The notes below the pieces were generated by a model. That model saw only the letters and a list, made by a program, of their open reading frames with translations. It ran no database searches and was not told where the DNA came from. 31,670 bases of DNA from Caldifarciminota bacterium (GTDB taxonomy: Bacteria > Hydrothermota > Tepidihabitantia > SM23-42), in NCBI GenBank assembly GCA_023128195.1, contig JAGMEL010000036.1, positions 1 through 31,670 on the forward strand. Reading direction: 5' to 3'. Shown in pieces: positions 7,212 through 15,934 of the stretch. How positions within the stretch are numbered: the first letter of the stretch is position 1; the number at the start of each line of letters is the position of its first letter. The translations under genes were made by a program, and so were the position numbers.

Positions 7212-8629
7212 TATTTATTATGCTCTGAATTACCTCCCCACATATACCAACCATCATCATTTTTGTCGCCGGTATTTATCCCGTATAATAAACCATTGTC
7301 ACATGAAATAAAAACCATGCCTTTAGCAACAGCTGGCTGGAAACTAATCGAACCATCTATTTTTTCTTTCCATAATGCTTTTCCGTCTTTTTCATTTATA
7401 CAGAAGACCGCACCATTGCCTGAGCCAAGGAATAGCTTTTTGTTAGCATATGATGGTGGTGAAAAGACCCTGCCGCCAATACCTTCTTCATCCAGTTTAT
7501 ACTTATTTGACCACAGTTTTTTGCCGGTTTTGACATCAATGCTCTGGATTTCATTGCCCATGGCATTATAAGAGCGGCCGTTTTTTACTACGGGTCTTGA
7601 ACCTTGATATGCCCAGCATCCAGCGACTGAATATTGTCCGACATTATTCTTTGCCTGGCCAAGTTTTGCAGCACCCGGTGCTGAACCAAATCCAACACTG
7701 GCATCAAGTTCTGCCTGTACGCCGGTTTTTGCTGTAGCACGACCATAGACAAGATAAGGTGCTTGTCTTTTTGCCCAGAGGTCTTTCTGCTCCTGAATGC
7801 CATTATCATTATTAAGTGTTGCCAAACCTTCATACTGTTTTACTGAATCCTTGCCAACCTTTTGCTCCTGGCGAAGACTTAAGAAGACTTTCTTGTTATA
7901 GATTAATGGTGCACAGGTTGCATTTTTTTGCTGAGACCAGACGAGCTTGCCGTCTTTTGTTTTGTGGCGATATACTGTACCGTCAAAGCATGTAATATAA
8001 ACGGAACCGTCATTAATAATCGGCGCAGAGATTAAATCGCCAGCTATTCTGACATCCCAGATCTCTTCGCCTTTTTCCAGTGTCATACAAGCAAGATGAT
8101 GGAAGCCATCATTACCGGGATAAGCCATGTAAACATATTTGTCATCAATTGCCGGTTGGCTCATAAGAGGATCGCCCAGCCATTTTTCCCAGACCTTTTC
8201 ACCGGTCTTTGCCTTTAATACATAGATTATGCAGGATTCTGTATTAAAAACCACATAACCTTTTTTTACAACTGCAGCGGTTGGTCCATCATCACCTGTT
8301 TTAAACATCCAAGCAAGTTTACCTGTTTTTGCCTCAAGCGCGTAGAACTCATAACTTCCATAACCACCACCCACAAAAATCAAACCGTCTTCATAAGCAA
8401 CAGTTGCTAAAGGACGGTTACCAGGGATTTGTAGTTTCCAGCCCGTACGGCCAGATTTGAATTTGACTGTCTCAGGCTGCATCTCTTCTATTGCAGGTGC
8501 ACTTCTCCTTACATCCATTACACTTTCTTCTTCTTGTAATGCCTTTTGTGCTGCCTTTGGCACATCTTCTATCTGGGATAGACCAAAACAGAAAAGTATA
8601 AATCCCAGTATAATAATTCGTCTTTTCAT
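7211..8629 (-). CDS. Exported PQQ-like beta-propeller protein (BamB/WD40-like)
   Basis: Secreted or periplasmic beta-propeller of 472 residues. An N-terminal signal sequence (KRRIIILGFILFCFGLSQ) is followed by repeated blades with the pattern ALxAKTGKLxWxxKxGD (for example 98-113, VLKAKTGEKVWEKWLGD, IDVKTGKKLWSNKY, INEKDGKALWKEKI). This is the PQQ-repeat pattern of BamB and quinoprotein-like proteins. No dehydrogenase active-site residues are evident, so an enzyme role is not claimed. It may be a scaffold or binding protein. ATG 8629 has a strong AAAAGGAGG site at seven-base spacing. It is monocistronic and convergent with selD. Confidence 0.82.
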   Translation of the reverse strand: MKRRIIILGFILFCFGLSQIEDVPKAAQKALQEEESVMDVRRSAPAIEEMQPETVKFKSGRTGWKLQIPGNRPLATVAYEDGLIFVGGGYGSYEFYALEAKTGKLAWMFKTGDDGPTAAVVKKGYVVFNTESCIIYVLKAKTGEKVWEKWLGDPLMSQPAIDDKYVYMAYPGNDGFHHLACMTLEKGEEIWDVRIAGDLISAPIINDGSVYITCFDGTVYRHKTKDGKLVWSQQKNATCAPLIYNKKVFLSLRQEQKVGKDSVKQYEGLATLNNDNGIQEQKDLWAKRQAPYLVYGRATAKTGVQAELDASVGFGSAPGAAKLGQAKNNVGQYSVAGCWAYQGSRPVVKNGRSYNAMGNEIQSIDVKTGKKLWSNKYKLDEEGIGGRVFSPPSYANKKLFLGSGNGAVFCINEKDGKALWKEKIDGSISFQPAVAKGMVFISCDNGLLYGINTGDKNDDGWYMWGGNSEHNK

Positions 8630-8650
8630 GTTTTCCTCCTTTTTAATTAG

Positions 8651-8750
8651 AAGGCTTAGACAGGGCTTATAAAAGGCTATTAAGGCATTATTAGCCTTTT
8701 TATCTTTTATTGCCCTCTTTACGTCATTTATTAGCCTTCTCCTGCCCTTT
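8651..8750. repeat. Degenerate AAGGC/GCCTT array upstream of the beta-propeller gene
   Basis: AAGGC or AGGGC occurs on the plus strand at about 8651, 8662, 8673 and 8682. The inverted forms GCCTT/GCCCT follow at about 8694, 8712, 8734 and 8744. Spacing is near one or two DNA turns. It resembles the array at 28006-28072. The 8630-9055 gap otherwise holds the three-way-junction repeat and the RRM promoter. Confidence 0.55.
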
Positions 8751-8829
8751 ATTCATAATACAATTATCCTGAAATTATATTCCAATCATTTCGTTATTCA
8801 AGAGGTAAATATTAGTCGCTTAGAGTTAT

Positions 8830-8890
8830 GTAGTGGCAGAGTTTCCGCCTGAGGCGGATCTGCCTATGGCATGATACTCTGCGATCATAG
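8830..8890. repeat. Three-way-junction intergenic repeat, copy 1 (5' part)
   Basis: Nearly identical to 9538-9597. It contains GCAGAGT ... ACTCTGC as outer arms, with two small hairpins inside: TCCGCC-TGA-GGCGGA and TGCC-TAT-GGCA. It starts with GTAGTG like the other copies. The 3' part (after GTCGAG near 8900) has diverged and lacks the closing CACTAC. Confidence 0.8.
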
Positions 8891-8994
8891 AAACAAAAGT
8901 CGAGTCCCAACTTATCGGGATGTAGTTTTGATCGCAGGTCGATAATCCTCGTCAAAGGCGGGACAATTTCTTTGTTTCCTAATGTTTTTATCCC

Positions 8995-9022
8995 TTGACA
9001 TCAGCTTATTTCTGTGTATATT
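8995..9022 (+). promoter_or_regulatory. Promoter of the RRM protein gene
   Basis: TTGACA (8995-9000), 16-base spacer, TATATT (9017-9022). Start is expected near 9029, leaving a leader of about 27 bases with AAGGAG before ATG 9056. Unlike several neighbours, this gene has a conventional leader. Confidence 0.7.
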
Positions 9023-9055
9023 TAACTAAGTGATTTATTACAAAAGGAGATTAGC

Positions 9056-9343
9056 ATGAAAATCTATGCAGGAAATTTGTCGTACGAGACCACCGAAGAG
9101 GACTTACGCGTGGCTTTCGAAGCATTCGGCAAGGTTGAATCCGCCACTATTATAAAAGATAAATATAGTGATCGGTCAAAAGGATTTGGATTCGTGGAGA
9201 TGCCCACTGCAGCTGAAGCGCAGGCTGCAATCGAGGGGCTAAATGGTAAAGACTTAAAGGGAAGAACGCTTAACGTGAATGAGGCACGCCCTCGAACTGA
9301 AGGTGGTAAGGGTGGAGGACGTGGGGGTGGCCGTCGTTTCTAG
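9056..9343 (+). CDS. RRM-domain RNA-binding protein, glycine-rich tail
   Basis: Single RNA recognition motif protein of 95 residues. RNP2 is KIYAGNL (2-8) and RNP1 is KGFGFVEM (42-49). The surrounding beta-alpha fold is complete to about residue 80. A short basic tail GGKGGGRGGGRRF follows. Bacterial proteins of this kind are often cold-induced RNA chaperones; here that is an inference. It stands alone with its own promoter, AAGGAG site and a strong terminator. Confidence 0.95.
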   Translation: MKIYAGNLSYETTEEDLRVAFEAFGKVESATIIKDKYSDRSKGFGFVEMPTAAEAQAAIEGLNGKDLKGRTLNVNEARPRTEGGKGGGRGGGRRF

Positions 9344-9386
9344 TCATCGCATATAACAGAATATAATACTACCAAATAGAATTTTA

Positions 9387-9420
9387 CCCCGTTGGATAAC
9401 AGACATCCAACGGGGTTTAT
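9387..9420 (+). terminator. Rho-independent terminator of the RRM gene
   Basis: Eleven-base stem CCCCGTTGGAT (9387-9397)/ATCCAACGGGG (9405-9415), loop AACAGAC, followed by TTTAT. The stem starts 44 bases after the stop codon. Confidence 0.88.
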
Positions 9421-9537
9421 TGTTCGAGCGACCCGTCCTTTTATAAAAGAGCGGGGTACATTTTTTCACCAATTTTTGGACAATTACACGATTTGCGAGA
9501 TATTGACGGTTATTCCTTTTTGAATACAATATTTTAG

Positions 9538-9664
9538 GTAGTGCAGAGTTTCCGCCTGAGGCGGATCTGCCTATGGCATGATACTCTGCGACCATAGATA
9601 TGAGAGTCGAGCGAGCTCGTACTGGTCTTCAGTCTTATAATATTTCACAGGGCTCGACCACTAC
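9538..9664. repeat. Three-way-junction intergenic repeat, copy 2 (complete, long form)
   Basis: Bounded by GTAGTG (9538-9543) and CACTAC (9659-9664). The first arm is CAGAGT...ACTCTG enclosing two mini-hairpins, as in copy 1. The second arm is GTCGAGC...GCTCGAC with a 47-base 3' block (9618-9664) identical to 18274-18320. It lies 39 bases before the PutP-like gene. No ORF is inside. Confidence 0.88.
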
Positions 9665-9703
9665 AATTTTGTCAAAAAACAAACCCTTAACCTTGGAGGT
9701 TTT

Positions 9704-11143
9704 ATGAGCACAGTCCTTTTGGTCTTTTTAATTTATCTTGTTGGAATGGTAGTTGTAGGAATAATAACTGCACGCCTTGCCTCAAAATCACTCGATGATT
9801 TTATTCTGGGTGGTAAGAAGATGTGGACTCCGGTTATCGCCCTATCGGAAAAAGGCACGGATATGTCAGCCTGGTTATTAATTGGTTTACCAGGCCAGGC
9901 GTTCAAGATGGGTATAGGTGCAGTATGGGCAGGTATTGGTGTCTGGTTGGGAAGTCTTTTTAACTGGCTGGTTATTGCGACGCCGCTACGCAAATTGAGT
10001 GGTAAATACAATGCCCTGACTCTTCCTGGTTATTTTGAATCCCGGTTTGAAGATAAATCCCATATTTTAAGGATAACCTCTTCGATACTTATTGTTTTTT
10101 TCTTTACCCTCTATGTCTCTGCACAAGTAGTCGGTGCAGGAAAAATCCTTGCCTCAACATTTGATATTCATCAGGTAGTTGGTATGGTAATCGGTTTGTC
10201 CATCATTCTTTTTTACACGATGGCAGGTGGGTTCATTGCTGAATCGTGGACTGATTTTTTTCAAGGACTAATTATGGTTGCGGCACTTATATTAATGTCT
10301 GTTGTTGGTCTTATTGCGGTTGGCGGGTTTAGTAATGCATTTGCAAATATCGGTTCAATCGACCCTAAAGCTGTAATGCTTTCAGCTGGCAATACTGGGA
10401 CAGCGCTGTATTTAGGGTTAATCTTAGGTGGTCTTGCAATCGGGTTTGGCTATGCTGGTCAACCTCATATTCTAATGCGCTATATGGCTTTGAAGGGTGT
10501 CAAAGAGGTAAAAAAAGCCGCGATTATCGCCATGATCTGGACGACATTTGCTGTTTTCTGCGCGATATTTGTAGGTTTTTTAGCGATCCCGCTTCTGCGC
10601 GGCGAGATTGCCGACCCTGAATATGTCACCCTGGCATTTGCGGCAAAGATTCTGCCAGGATGGCTTGTTGGATTCATCCTTGCCGCAGCTACAGCAGCTA
10701 TGATGTCGACAGTTGATTCCCAATTGCTCGTTGCTACTTCAGCAATAACTGAAGATATTTATCGAAAATTAATTAACCCAAATGCTTCCCAGAAATATCT
10801 GGTTCGCATGGCGAGGATCTTTACAGTTATTGTGGCGATCGTAGCTTTTGTCCTGGGTCTGAGCGCCGAGCAGGCAGTATATTGGCTTGTGCTCTATGCC
10901 TGGGGAGGACTTGCCGCATCTTTTGGGCCTCCACTTATTATGTCATTGTTATGGAAAAGAACAACAAAGATAGGCGCATTTGCAGGTATGGTTGTTGGTG
11001 CAGTAACGATTGTTGTGTGGTATAATGTGCCAGTGCTGAAAAGTTTTCTCTATGAACTCATTCCTGGTTTTATTCTTGCTCTGTTGGCAACCTGGATAGT
11101 GAGTCTTTTTACAAAAAGAACGGGAGAGACGGCGAAACGGTGA
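9704..11143 (+). CDS. putP: Sodium/solute symporter, PutP-like (SSS family)
   Basis: Inner-membrane Na+-coupled symporter of 479 residues with about 13 helices. Family marks: an early DFILGGKKM segment, then SEKGTDMSAWLLIGLPGQAFKMG matching the PutP region around its first sodium-site helix. Also present are GKYNALTLPGYFESRF, YTMAGGFIAESWTDFFQG and AAMMSTVDSQLLVATSAI with the conserved Ser/Thr and Asp. Proline is the likely substrate by closeness to PutP; other substrates of the family cannot be excluded. Start ATG 9704 follows TTGGAGG at nine-base spacing. It stands alone, right after repeat copy 2. Confidence 0.9.
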   Translation: MSTVLLVFLIYLVGMVVVGIITARLASKSLDDFILGGKKMWTPVIALSEKGTDMSAWLLIGLPGQAFKMGIGAVWAGIGVWLGSLFNWLVIATPLRKLSGKYNALTLPGYFESRFEDKSHILRITSSILIVFFFTLYVSAQVVGAGKILASTFDIHQVVGMVIGLSIILFYTMAGGFIAESWTDFFQGLIMVAALILMSVVGLIAVGGFSNAFANIGSIDPKAVMLSAGNTGTALYLGLILGGLAIGFGYAGQPHILMRYMALKGVKEVKKAAIIAMIWTTFAVFCAIFVGFLAIPLLRGEIADPEYVTLAFAAKILPGWLVGFILAAATAAMMSTVDSQLLVATSAITEDIYRKLINPNASQKYLVRMARIFTVIVAIVAFVLGLSAEQAVYWLVLYAWGGLAASFGPPLIMSLLWKRTTKIGAFAGMVVGAVTIVVWYNVPVLKSFLYELIPGFILALLATWIVSLFTKRTGETAKR

Positions 11144-11235
11144 ATCGGAGATAAAAAAGCGACGAATTTGTTTTTTTGAATTTGGATTTTGGGATTAATC
11201 AAATCTGCAATCTGAAATATGCAGTTTGAAATTAT

Positions 11236-12066
11236 TTAGATTCTTCTTCTAAATCCATGGCCTAAGACTTCAAAGACGTCGGTTAGGATAACAAATGCTT
11301 TGTCGTCGATTCCCTTGATCAATGATTTAAAACTGTGGGTTTCCTTTTTGGTGATGACACACATGATAACTGGTTTCTTTTCTTTTGTGTATGGTGAGTA
11401 TCCATCGAGGATTGTGACGCCCCGTTTCATCTTTTCGTATATTTCATCAGTGAGCTTCTCGTGCTTAGCACTGATTATAAAAGCTGCGCGCGCGTAGTCC
11501 ATGCCTTCTAATACCATGTCAATTACCTTAGACGAAAGGAAAAGAGCAAGATATCCTAAAAGGGCTAATTCAAAAGATCCTGTCGTAACACCAGCTAATG
11601 TTATTACAACAAAATCAACAATCATTATCCACATACCAACTGATAAATTGGTGTGTCTCGTAAGGATTTGTCCGACAATGTCGGTACCTCCAGTACTTGC
11701 TCCTCCGCGGAAAACAAGACCCAATCCGAATCCCAAAAGCAATCCTCCATAGAGAGCACCGAGTATTACGTTGTCGGTCGGTGTGGTTATTTTGAGTGTG
11801 TAAATGAAAAAATCTATTAAGATATTTGTGACAAATATGGCGATAACTGATTTGAATCCAAAACGGAGTCCCAAAACTTTGAGGGCGATAAGAAATAGGG
11901 GAATATTTAAAATTATTGCAGCTACTCCAACCGGTGTATGATATAAAAAATGTAAAAGCATTGCAATACCCGTAACCCCGCCGGGAACGATCTGGTGAGG
12001 GATGAGAAAAACAGCATAGCTGAGTGCGCAAATTATACTACCAATTATAATATATAATATTTTCAT
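11236..12066 (-). CDS. YitT family membrane protein (DUF161/DUF2179)
   Basis: Membrane protein of 276 residues. Five to six helices span about 1-175 (YIIIGSIICALSYAVFLIP, GGVTGIAMLLHFLY, GALYGGLLLGFGLGLVFRGGASTGGTDIV). The Gly-rich RGGASTGGTDI segment is typical of YitT. The soluble C-terminal DUF2179 domain covers about 190-276 (RAAFIISAKHEKLTDEI...RGVTILDGYSPY...VIMCVITKKE). Family function is unknown. Convergent with putP. No clear Shine-Dalgarno site or promoter was found before ATG 12066. Confidence 0.93.
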   Translation of the reverse strand: MKILYIIIGSIICALSYAVFLIPHQIVPGGVTGIAMLLHFLYHTPVGVAAIILNIPLFLIALKVLGLRFGFKSVIAIFVTNILIDFFIYTLKITTPTDNVILGALYGGLLLGFGLGLVFRGGASTGGTDIVGQILTRHTNLSVGMWIMIVDFVVITLAGVTTGSFELALLGYLALFLSSKVIDMVLEGMDYARAAFIISAKHEKLTDEIYEKMKRGVTILDGYSPYTKEKKPVIMCVITKKETHSFKSLIKGIDDKAFVILTDVFEVLGHGFRRRI

Positions 12067-12137
12067 TTATTAATTAGGATATTACATAAATAAACACTAA
12101 TATATAATAAATATAAAGATTCATTAAGATAAAAGTA

Positions 12138-13673
12138 TTACTTTTTATTATCCTCGGATGAAGTTACCTGTGCGTCTCTTAATCTTGCGATAAAAACCTT
12201 CACCTTTTCTAATTCTTTATTCTTTGCCAAAAGTTCTTTATCGAGTTTTTCTTTTTCCTCGTTTAGTTTGGTTATTAAGCCTTTCATTTCCTCTGCTTTT
12301 GCAATAATAGCAACTGCCTCTCTTTTGTTTTTCTGAAGCTCGGTGAGCTCTTTTTTACTATCTGCTATGTTTCCATCTACAGTTACTTTTTTCTTGTCAA
12401 TTTCCGCATTAATATTAACGAGTTCCTGTCTTCTTTTCTCAAGTTTAGAAAACATATCTGATTCAAGCACCTTTGCCTTTTCTATTTTACTTTTAATTTC
12501 ACCATATTGGTTTTTTAATTTTTTATCCTGGCCTTCATACTTTTCAGCTTCTTGTTTCATTTCAGCAATCTTTTTCTTTACTTGTTCAATCGATGTGCCC
12601 AATTCTATTGCTTCCTTTTTTGTCCTTTTATATTTTTCATCAGCTTCTTTAAGTGTGCCTTGGAGTGTTTCATATTCTAATTGATAAGATGAAATTTTTG
12701 CTACCAGTTCTGCTTCCTCCTCTTTTGCCTTTTTCAATTCATCAGCGACTTTTGCGTTTTCTTCCTTTAATTTGAGAAAATTTGTGTTCTGTTCTTGAAA
12801 CTTTTCCTTTTCCTCAATGAGATTTTCTAATTCTTTTTTTAATTCTTCAAGTGTGCGGGTATCCCCTACTATCTCCAATTTCATTTCTTCAATTTTAGCA
12901 GTAAGCAAGGGATCTTGTCTTTTCATCTCCCCGATCGCATGCTTAAATTTCTCTTTTTGTTTAGTTAGAGATTCAACCTCAGTACGCAATTTTTGACACC
13001 CTGCTTCCACTACCTCCCGGTTCTTTTTTACTGTAGCTAACTCTTTTTCAAGGACGTTTTTTTCTTCGGTCATAATATTAAAATCTTTTTCAGTGGACCT
13101 TAAATCAGCCAAGGCATTACGTAATGTCTGGTCGAGATCTTGATATTCATTCTTTAAGTTTTCTGTTTTAACTTTAATATTATTATATTGTTTTTCCAGT
13201 TCCACCTGCTCTTTCTGTTTTTTGGAACGTTCTTTTTCCAGAGCGTTTGTTTGCTTTGAGACTTCCGCGCCCTTGCCTTTCATTTCAGCTATTTGATCCT
13301 GCAGATTTCTCTTCTCATTGGTCAGTTTATCAAATTCTTTTTTTAGTTCTTTTGTGTTTTTTTCAAATTTATCGCTTTCCGCAGTGTGTTTTGATATTTC
13401 TTTTTGGAGCGATTCAACTTTTGTAGCATCCTTTCCCATTCCCTTTATAGAATCCTGCAGCATTTTTTCTTCGTTTTTCAAATTTATTACACTCTTTTTT
13501 AAATCTTCAACCTCAGCAGCTACCTCCATCTGAGTTGAGTATGTACCAGCGATTTTGGACTCAACTTCTTTTAATTCCTTATTTTTTAGCTTCAGATTTT
13601 TTTCAGCTGTTTCGAGTTGCCCTAATTTCTCTTCAAGGTCGGTTAGTATATCAATATCTTCTTTCTTTGCCAT
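12138..13673 (-). CDS. Long coiled-coil protein of unknown function
   Basis: Cytoplasmic protein of 511 residues that is almost wholly coiled coil, rich in Lys and Glu with regular hydrophobic heptads from residue 1 to about 500. No signal peptide, membrane helix, Walker motif or globular head is visible, so similarity to SMC or Rad50 is composition only. The tail RDAQVTSSEDNKK is likely disordered. ATG 13673 follows AAAGGGG. It lies downstream of the tRNA in the same direction and may share its transcript. It may be a structural filament or scaffold; I do not recognise a family. Confidence 0.75.
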   Translation of the reverse strand: MAKKEDIDILTDLEEKLGQLETAEKNLKLKNKELKEVESKIAGTYSTQMEVAAEVEDLKKSVINLKNEEKMLQDSIKGMGKDATKVESLQKEISKHTAESDKFEKNTKELKKEFDKLTNEKRNLQDQIAEMKGKGAEVSKQTNALEKERSKKQKEQVELEKQYNNIKVKTENLKNEYQDLDQTLRNALADLRSTEKDFNIMTEEKNVLEKELATVKKNREVVEAGCQKLRTEVESLTKQKEKFKHAIGEMKRQDPLLTAKIEEMKLEIVGDTRTLEELKKELENLIEEKEKFQEQNTNFLKLKEENAKVADELKKAKEEEAELVAKISSYQLEYETLQGTLKEADEKYKRTKKEAIELGTSIEQVKKKIAEMKQEAEKYEGQDKKLKNQYGEIKSKIEKAKVLESDMFSKLEKRRQELVNINAEIDKKKVTVDGNIADSKKELTELQKNKREAVAIIAKAEEMKGLITKLNEEKEKLDKELLAKNKELEKVKVFIARLRDAQVTSSEDNKK

Positions 13674-13753
13674 AATACCCCTTTATATTTCAAAAAAGCC
13701 CGTGCAACCGCTGGTACTTTTTATCTTTAGCAGAGTTTGTGTCATGATTATAA

Positions 13754-13826
13754 TAGCGGCGAAGGGATTTGAACCCCTGACACAGAGATTATGATTCTCC
13801 TGCTCTGCCAACTGAGCTACGCCGCC
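13754..13826 (-). tRNA. tRNA with CAU anticodon, probably elongator tRNA-Met
   Basis: All arms form. Acceptor GGCGGCG/CGCCGCT (one G-U), D arm GCTC...GAGC, anticodon stem GGAGA/TCTCT with loop ATCATAA (anticodon CAT), five-base variable region GTGTC, T arm AGGGG-TTCAAAT-CCCTT, discriminator A. The CCA end is not encoded. The GGCGGCG acceptor fits elongator Met. A tRNA-Ile2 with modified C34 also has CAU and cannot be fully excluded. Confidence 0.95.
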
Positions 13827-13835
13827 GTAATTCCA

Positions 13836-13863
13836 AGTATATTCGAAATTGTGAATTTGTCAA
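13836..13863 (-). promoter_or_regulatory. tRNA promoter
   Basis: TTGACA (13863-13858), 16-base spacer, TATACT (13841-13836), nine bases before the mature 5' end of the tRNA. It may also serve the coiled-coil gene downstream. Confidence 0.75.
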
Positions 13864-13914
13864 TGTCAATATGTGAGATTTCTGATTTTTTTCAGAAGAC
13901 GCTATTATACTAAT

Positions 13915-15003
13915 TTACCCTATAATAAAGCTAAATATCGCACCGGATAAAATCAAAAATATTGGTTCAATTTTTTTGAATAGTAAGATAAAAAGGGCAA
14001 CCGCTCCGAATATTCCATATGGTATATTGAGCCAGTTTATTGTTATGAAAAAGATACCTGTAGATAACAGAATTGCAACTACTGCCGACTTTATACCCCC
14101 AAAAAATGAGATGACATATTTATTATTACCTACTTTTCGATATATCTTAATCAAAAGCATGAGCATTAAAAACGATGGTAAAAAAATGCTTACAGTTGCA
14201 ATTATTGCACCAGGTATTCCCATAACCTTAAAGCCAACAAAGGTTGCAGTAATTGCTACAGGCCCTGGTGTTATTTGTCCTAAAGCCATACCATCAAGAA
14301 ATTGCTTAGCAGTAACCCAGTGTCTAATATTACAGACTTCATTTTTAATAAATGGTATTGCTCCGTAACCGCCGCCGAAAATTATCGCACCGATCTTTAA
14401 AAATACACCAGCAAGGTCTAATGCTTTTTTGCCATCAAAAATGAGTAAGGGGATAGCAAGAAGACAGCGGCTTGCGGTTTTGATATTATCGAGAGCAATC
14501 CTGAGTCCACCACATATAAGAACTGTAAAGATCGGATCGAATTTAACGAGAAATAAAATTAAAGCAAAGGTAAAAACGATTATTCCTTTAATATCTTTAA
14601 TCAAAACTCTTCCCATATCATAAGATGCCCAGAGAATTATTGAGGTCATCACAGCAGCAATACCTTTGAATATCTGCGTAACAGCAGGCAATGATTGATA
14701 AGTCAGGTAGAACCAGGAGAGAACTATCATCAGTACAAAACAAGGTAAAAGGATTGCCACGGCAGCGACAATTGCACCTTTGAGACCGAAGAGATGATAT
14801 CCTATATATTCGCAATAGTTGGTAACAAAAGGTCCTGGCAGCATCTGTCCCATGGCAACGGCATCGCAGAGATCATCATCGGTTATGAACTTTTTTTTCT
14901 TTACACACTCAGCACGTAGAATAGCTAGCATGCCAATACCACCACCAAAGCCAAAAAGTCCAACTTTTAAAAGGGACTTTGTGAGTTCTTTCAGGGATGT
15001 CAT
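13915..15003 (-). CDS. chrA: Chromate transporter family protein, two-domain (ChrA)
   Basis: Membrane protein of 362 residues with two homologous CHR domains. Domain one has FGFGGGIGMLAIL and AMGQMLPGPFVTN (about 20-70). Domain two has GAIIFGGGYGAIPFI and ALGQITPGPVAITATFVGF (about 200-255). FGGG and GQxxPGP are the paired signatures of the family, which exports chromate in studied cases; the physiological substrate is often unknown. An upstream in-frame start (15045) would overlap larE by 41 bases. ATG 15003 directly follows the larE stop (TGA-A-ATG) and matches the usual N-terminus, so it is preferred. Cotranscribed with larE. Confidence 0.92.
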   Translation of the reverse strand: MTSLKELTKSLLKVGLFGFGGGIGMLAILRAECVKKKKFITDDDLCDAVAMGQMLPGPFVTNYCEYIGYHLFGLKGAIVAAVAILLPCFVLMIVLSWFYLTYQSLPAVTQIFKGIAAVMTSIILWASYDMGRVLIKDIKGIIVFTFALILFLVKFDPIFTVLICGGLRIALDNIKTASRCLLAIPLLIFDGKKALDLAGVFLKIGAIIFGGGYGAIPFIKNEVCNIRHWVTAKQFLDGMALGQITPGPVAITATFVGFKVMGIPGAIIATVSIFLPSFLMLMLLIKIYRKVGNNKYVISFFGGIKSAVVAILLSTGIFFITINWLNIPYGIFGAVALFILLFKKIEPIFLILSGAIFSFIIG

Positions 15004-15004
15004 T

Positions 15005-15796
15005 TCAGCGATTAAGACTGCCGGTTTGATATCCTTGCAAATCAATAGTTATATATTTGTAGCCCAAATTTTGAAAATATGTGGTGATTTTTGTGCGGTG
15101 CTTTAGGACAATTTTGAACTCATTATCTAAAGTTTCAATTCGTGCTATTGGATAATGGTCTCTTACACGAACCTGGGTTAATTGGAGTTTTTTTAGATAT
15201 GCTTCGGCAGATTCTATTCTTTTCAGTATCTTTTTATTTATTATCTTTTCATAGGGGATTCTTGAAGCAAGACACGCCATTGACGGTTTGTTCCAGTTAG
15301 GCAAACGAAATTTTTTTGCGAGCTTCCGGATATCTTTTTTATCGATACCTGCTTCAATAAATGGCGATTTGATCCTGAGTTTGTTTAACGCATTAAATCC
15401 GGGTCGGTAATCGTGCAGGTCAGCTGTATTACTTCCTTCAATAACATCATAGCCATATTTGGCAGCGATTCTTTTGAGATTCTTAAATAATTCTAATTTG
15501 CAGTAGTAACACCGATTTTTTGGGTTGTTAACAAATTTTGGATTCTTCAATTCTTTTGACTGAAAAATAATATGTTTACATTTTAATTTTTGAGCAATAG
15601 TTCGTGCTGCATTGATTTCATCCTTTGGATGAATGGGTGAAGCTGCAGTAATTGCAACGACGCGATTTTTTAAAACGTCTTTTGCTATTTTTAATAAAAG
15701 ACTTGAATCTACGCCTCCAGAAAGAGCAACAATAACTCCAGGATAGTTTTTAAGTATATTCTTTAATCTTTCAATTTTTTTGATAATAACGTCCAT
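15005..15796 (-). CDS. larE: LarE-type ATP-dependent sulfur transferase
   Basis: PP-loop ATPase of 263 residues. The P-loop is SGGVDSS (25-31), followed by NRCYYCK (about 93-99) and the signature SMACLASRIPYE, whose cysteine corresponds to the sulfur-donating Cys176 of Lactobacillus LarE. LarE adds sulfur to make the nickel-pincer cofactor of lactate racemase. larA, larB and larC are not in the window, so the exact substrate is uncertain. ATG 15796 has no Shine-Dalgarno site but lies six bases after a -10 box. The stop codon abuts the chrA start. Confidence 0.88.
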   Translation of the reverse strand: MDVIIKKIERLKNILKNYPGVIVALSGGVDSSLLLKIAKDVLKNRVVAITAASPIHPKDEINAARTIAQKLKCKHIIFQSKELKNPKFVNNPKNRCYYCKLELFKNLKRIAAKYGYDVIEGSNTADLHDYRPGFNALNKLRIKSPFIEAGIDKKDIRKLAKKFRLPNWNKPSMACLASRIPYEKIINKKILKRIESAEAYLKKLQLTQVRVRDHYPIARIETLDNEFKIVLKHRTKITTYFQNLGYKYITIDLQGYQTGSLNR

Positions 15797-15802
15797 TTTT
15801 AG

Positions 15803-15830
15803 AACATAAGTCTTACTATCACTCTGACAA
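15803..15830 (-). promoter_or_regulatory. Promoter of larE-chrA (leaderless)
   Basis: TTGTCA (15830-15825), 16-base spacer, TATGTT (15808-15803), then six bases to ATG 15796. Weaker boxes than elsewhere but the same geometry. Confidence 0.55.
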
Positions 15831-15934
15831 ATCCTAAATTCTAATATCTAAATCCGAAACAATACCTAAATCCGAATGACCCAAATTCAAAACATTGTTT
15901 AAAACATTCGAATCTTGATATTCGAATTTGCCTG

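Noticed and set aside
8830..8890. Repeat copies as a CRISPR array.
   Set aside because: Units are palindromic, far apart, differ in length and are not separated by uniform spacers; no cas genes are present.
13860..13905. TTCTGA/TCAGAA hairpin as the chrA terminator.
   Set aside because: The stem is six bases of weak pairs and no T-tract follows on the chrA strand; it may contribute but is not convincing.
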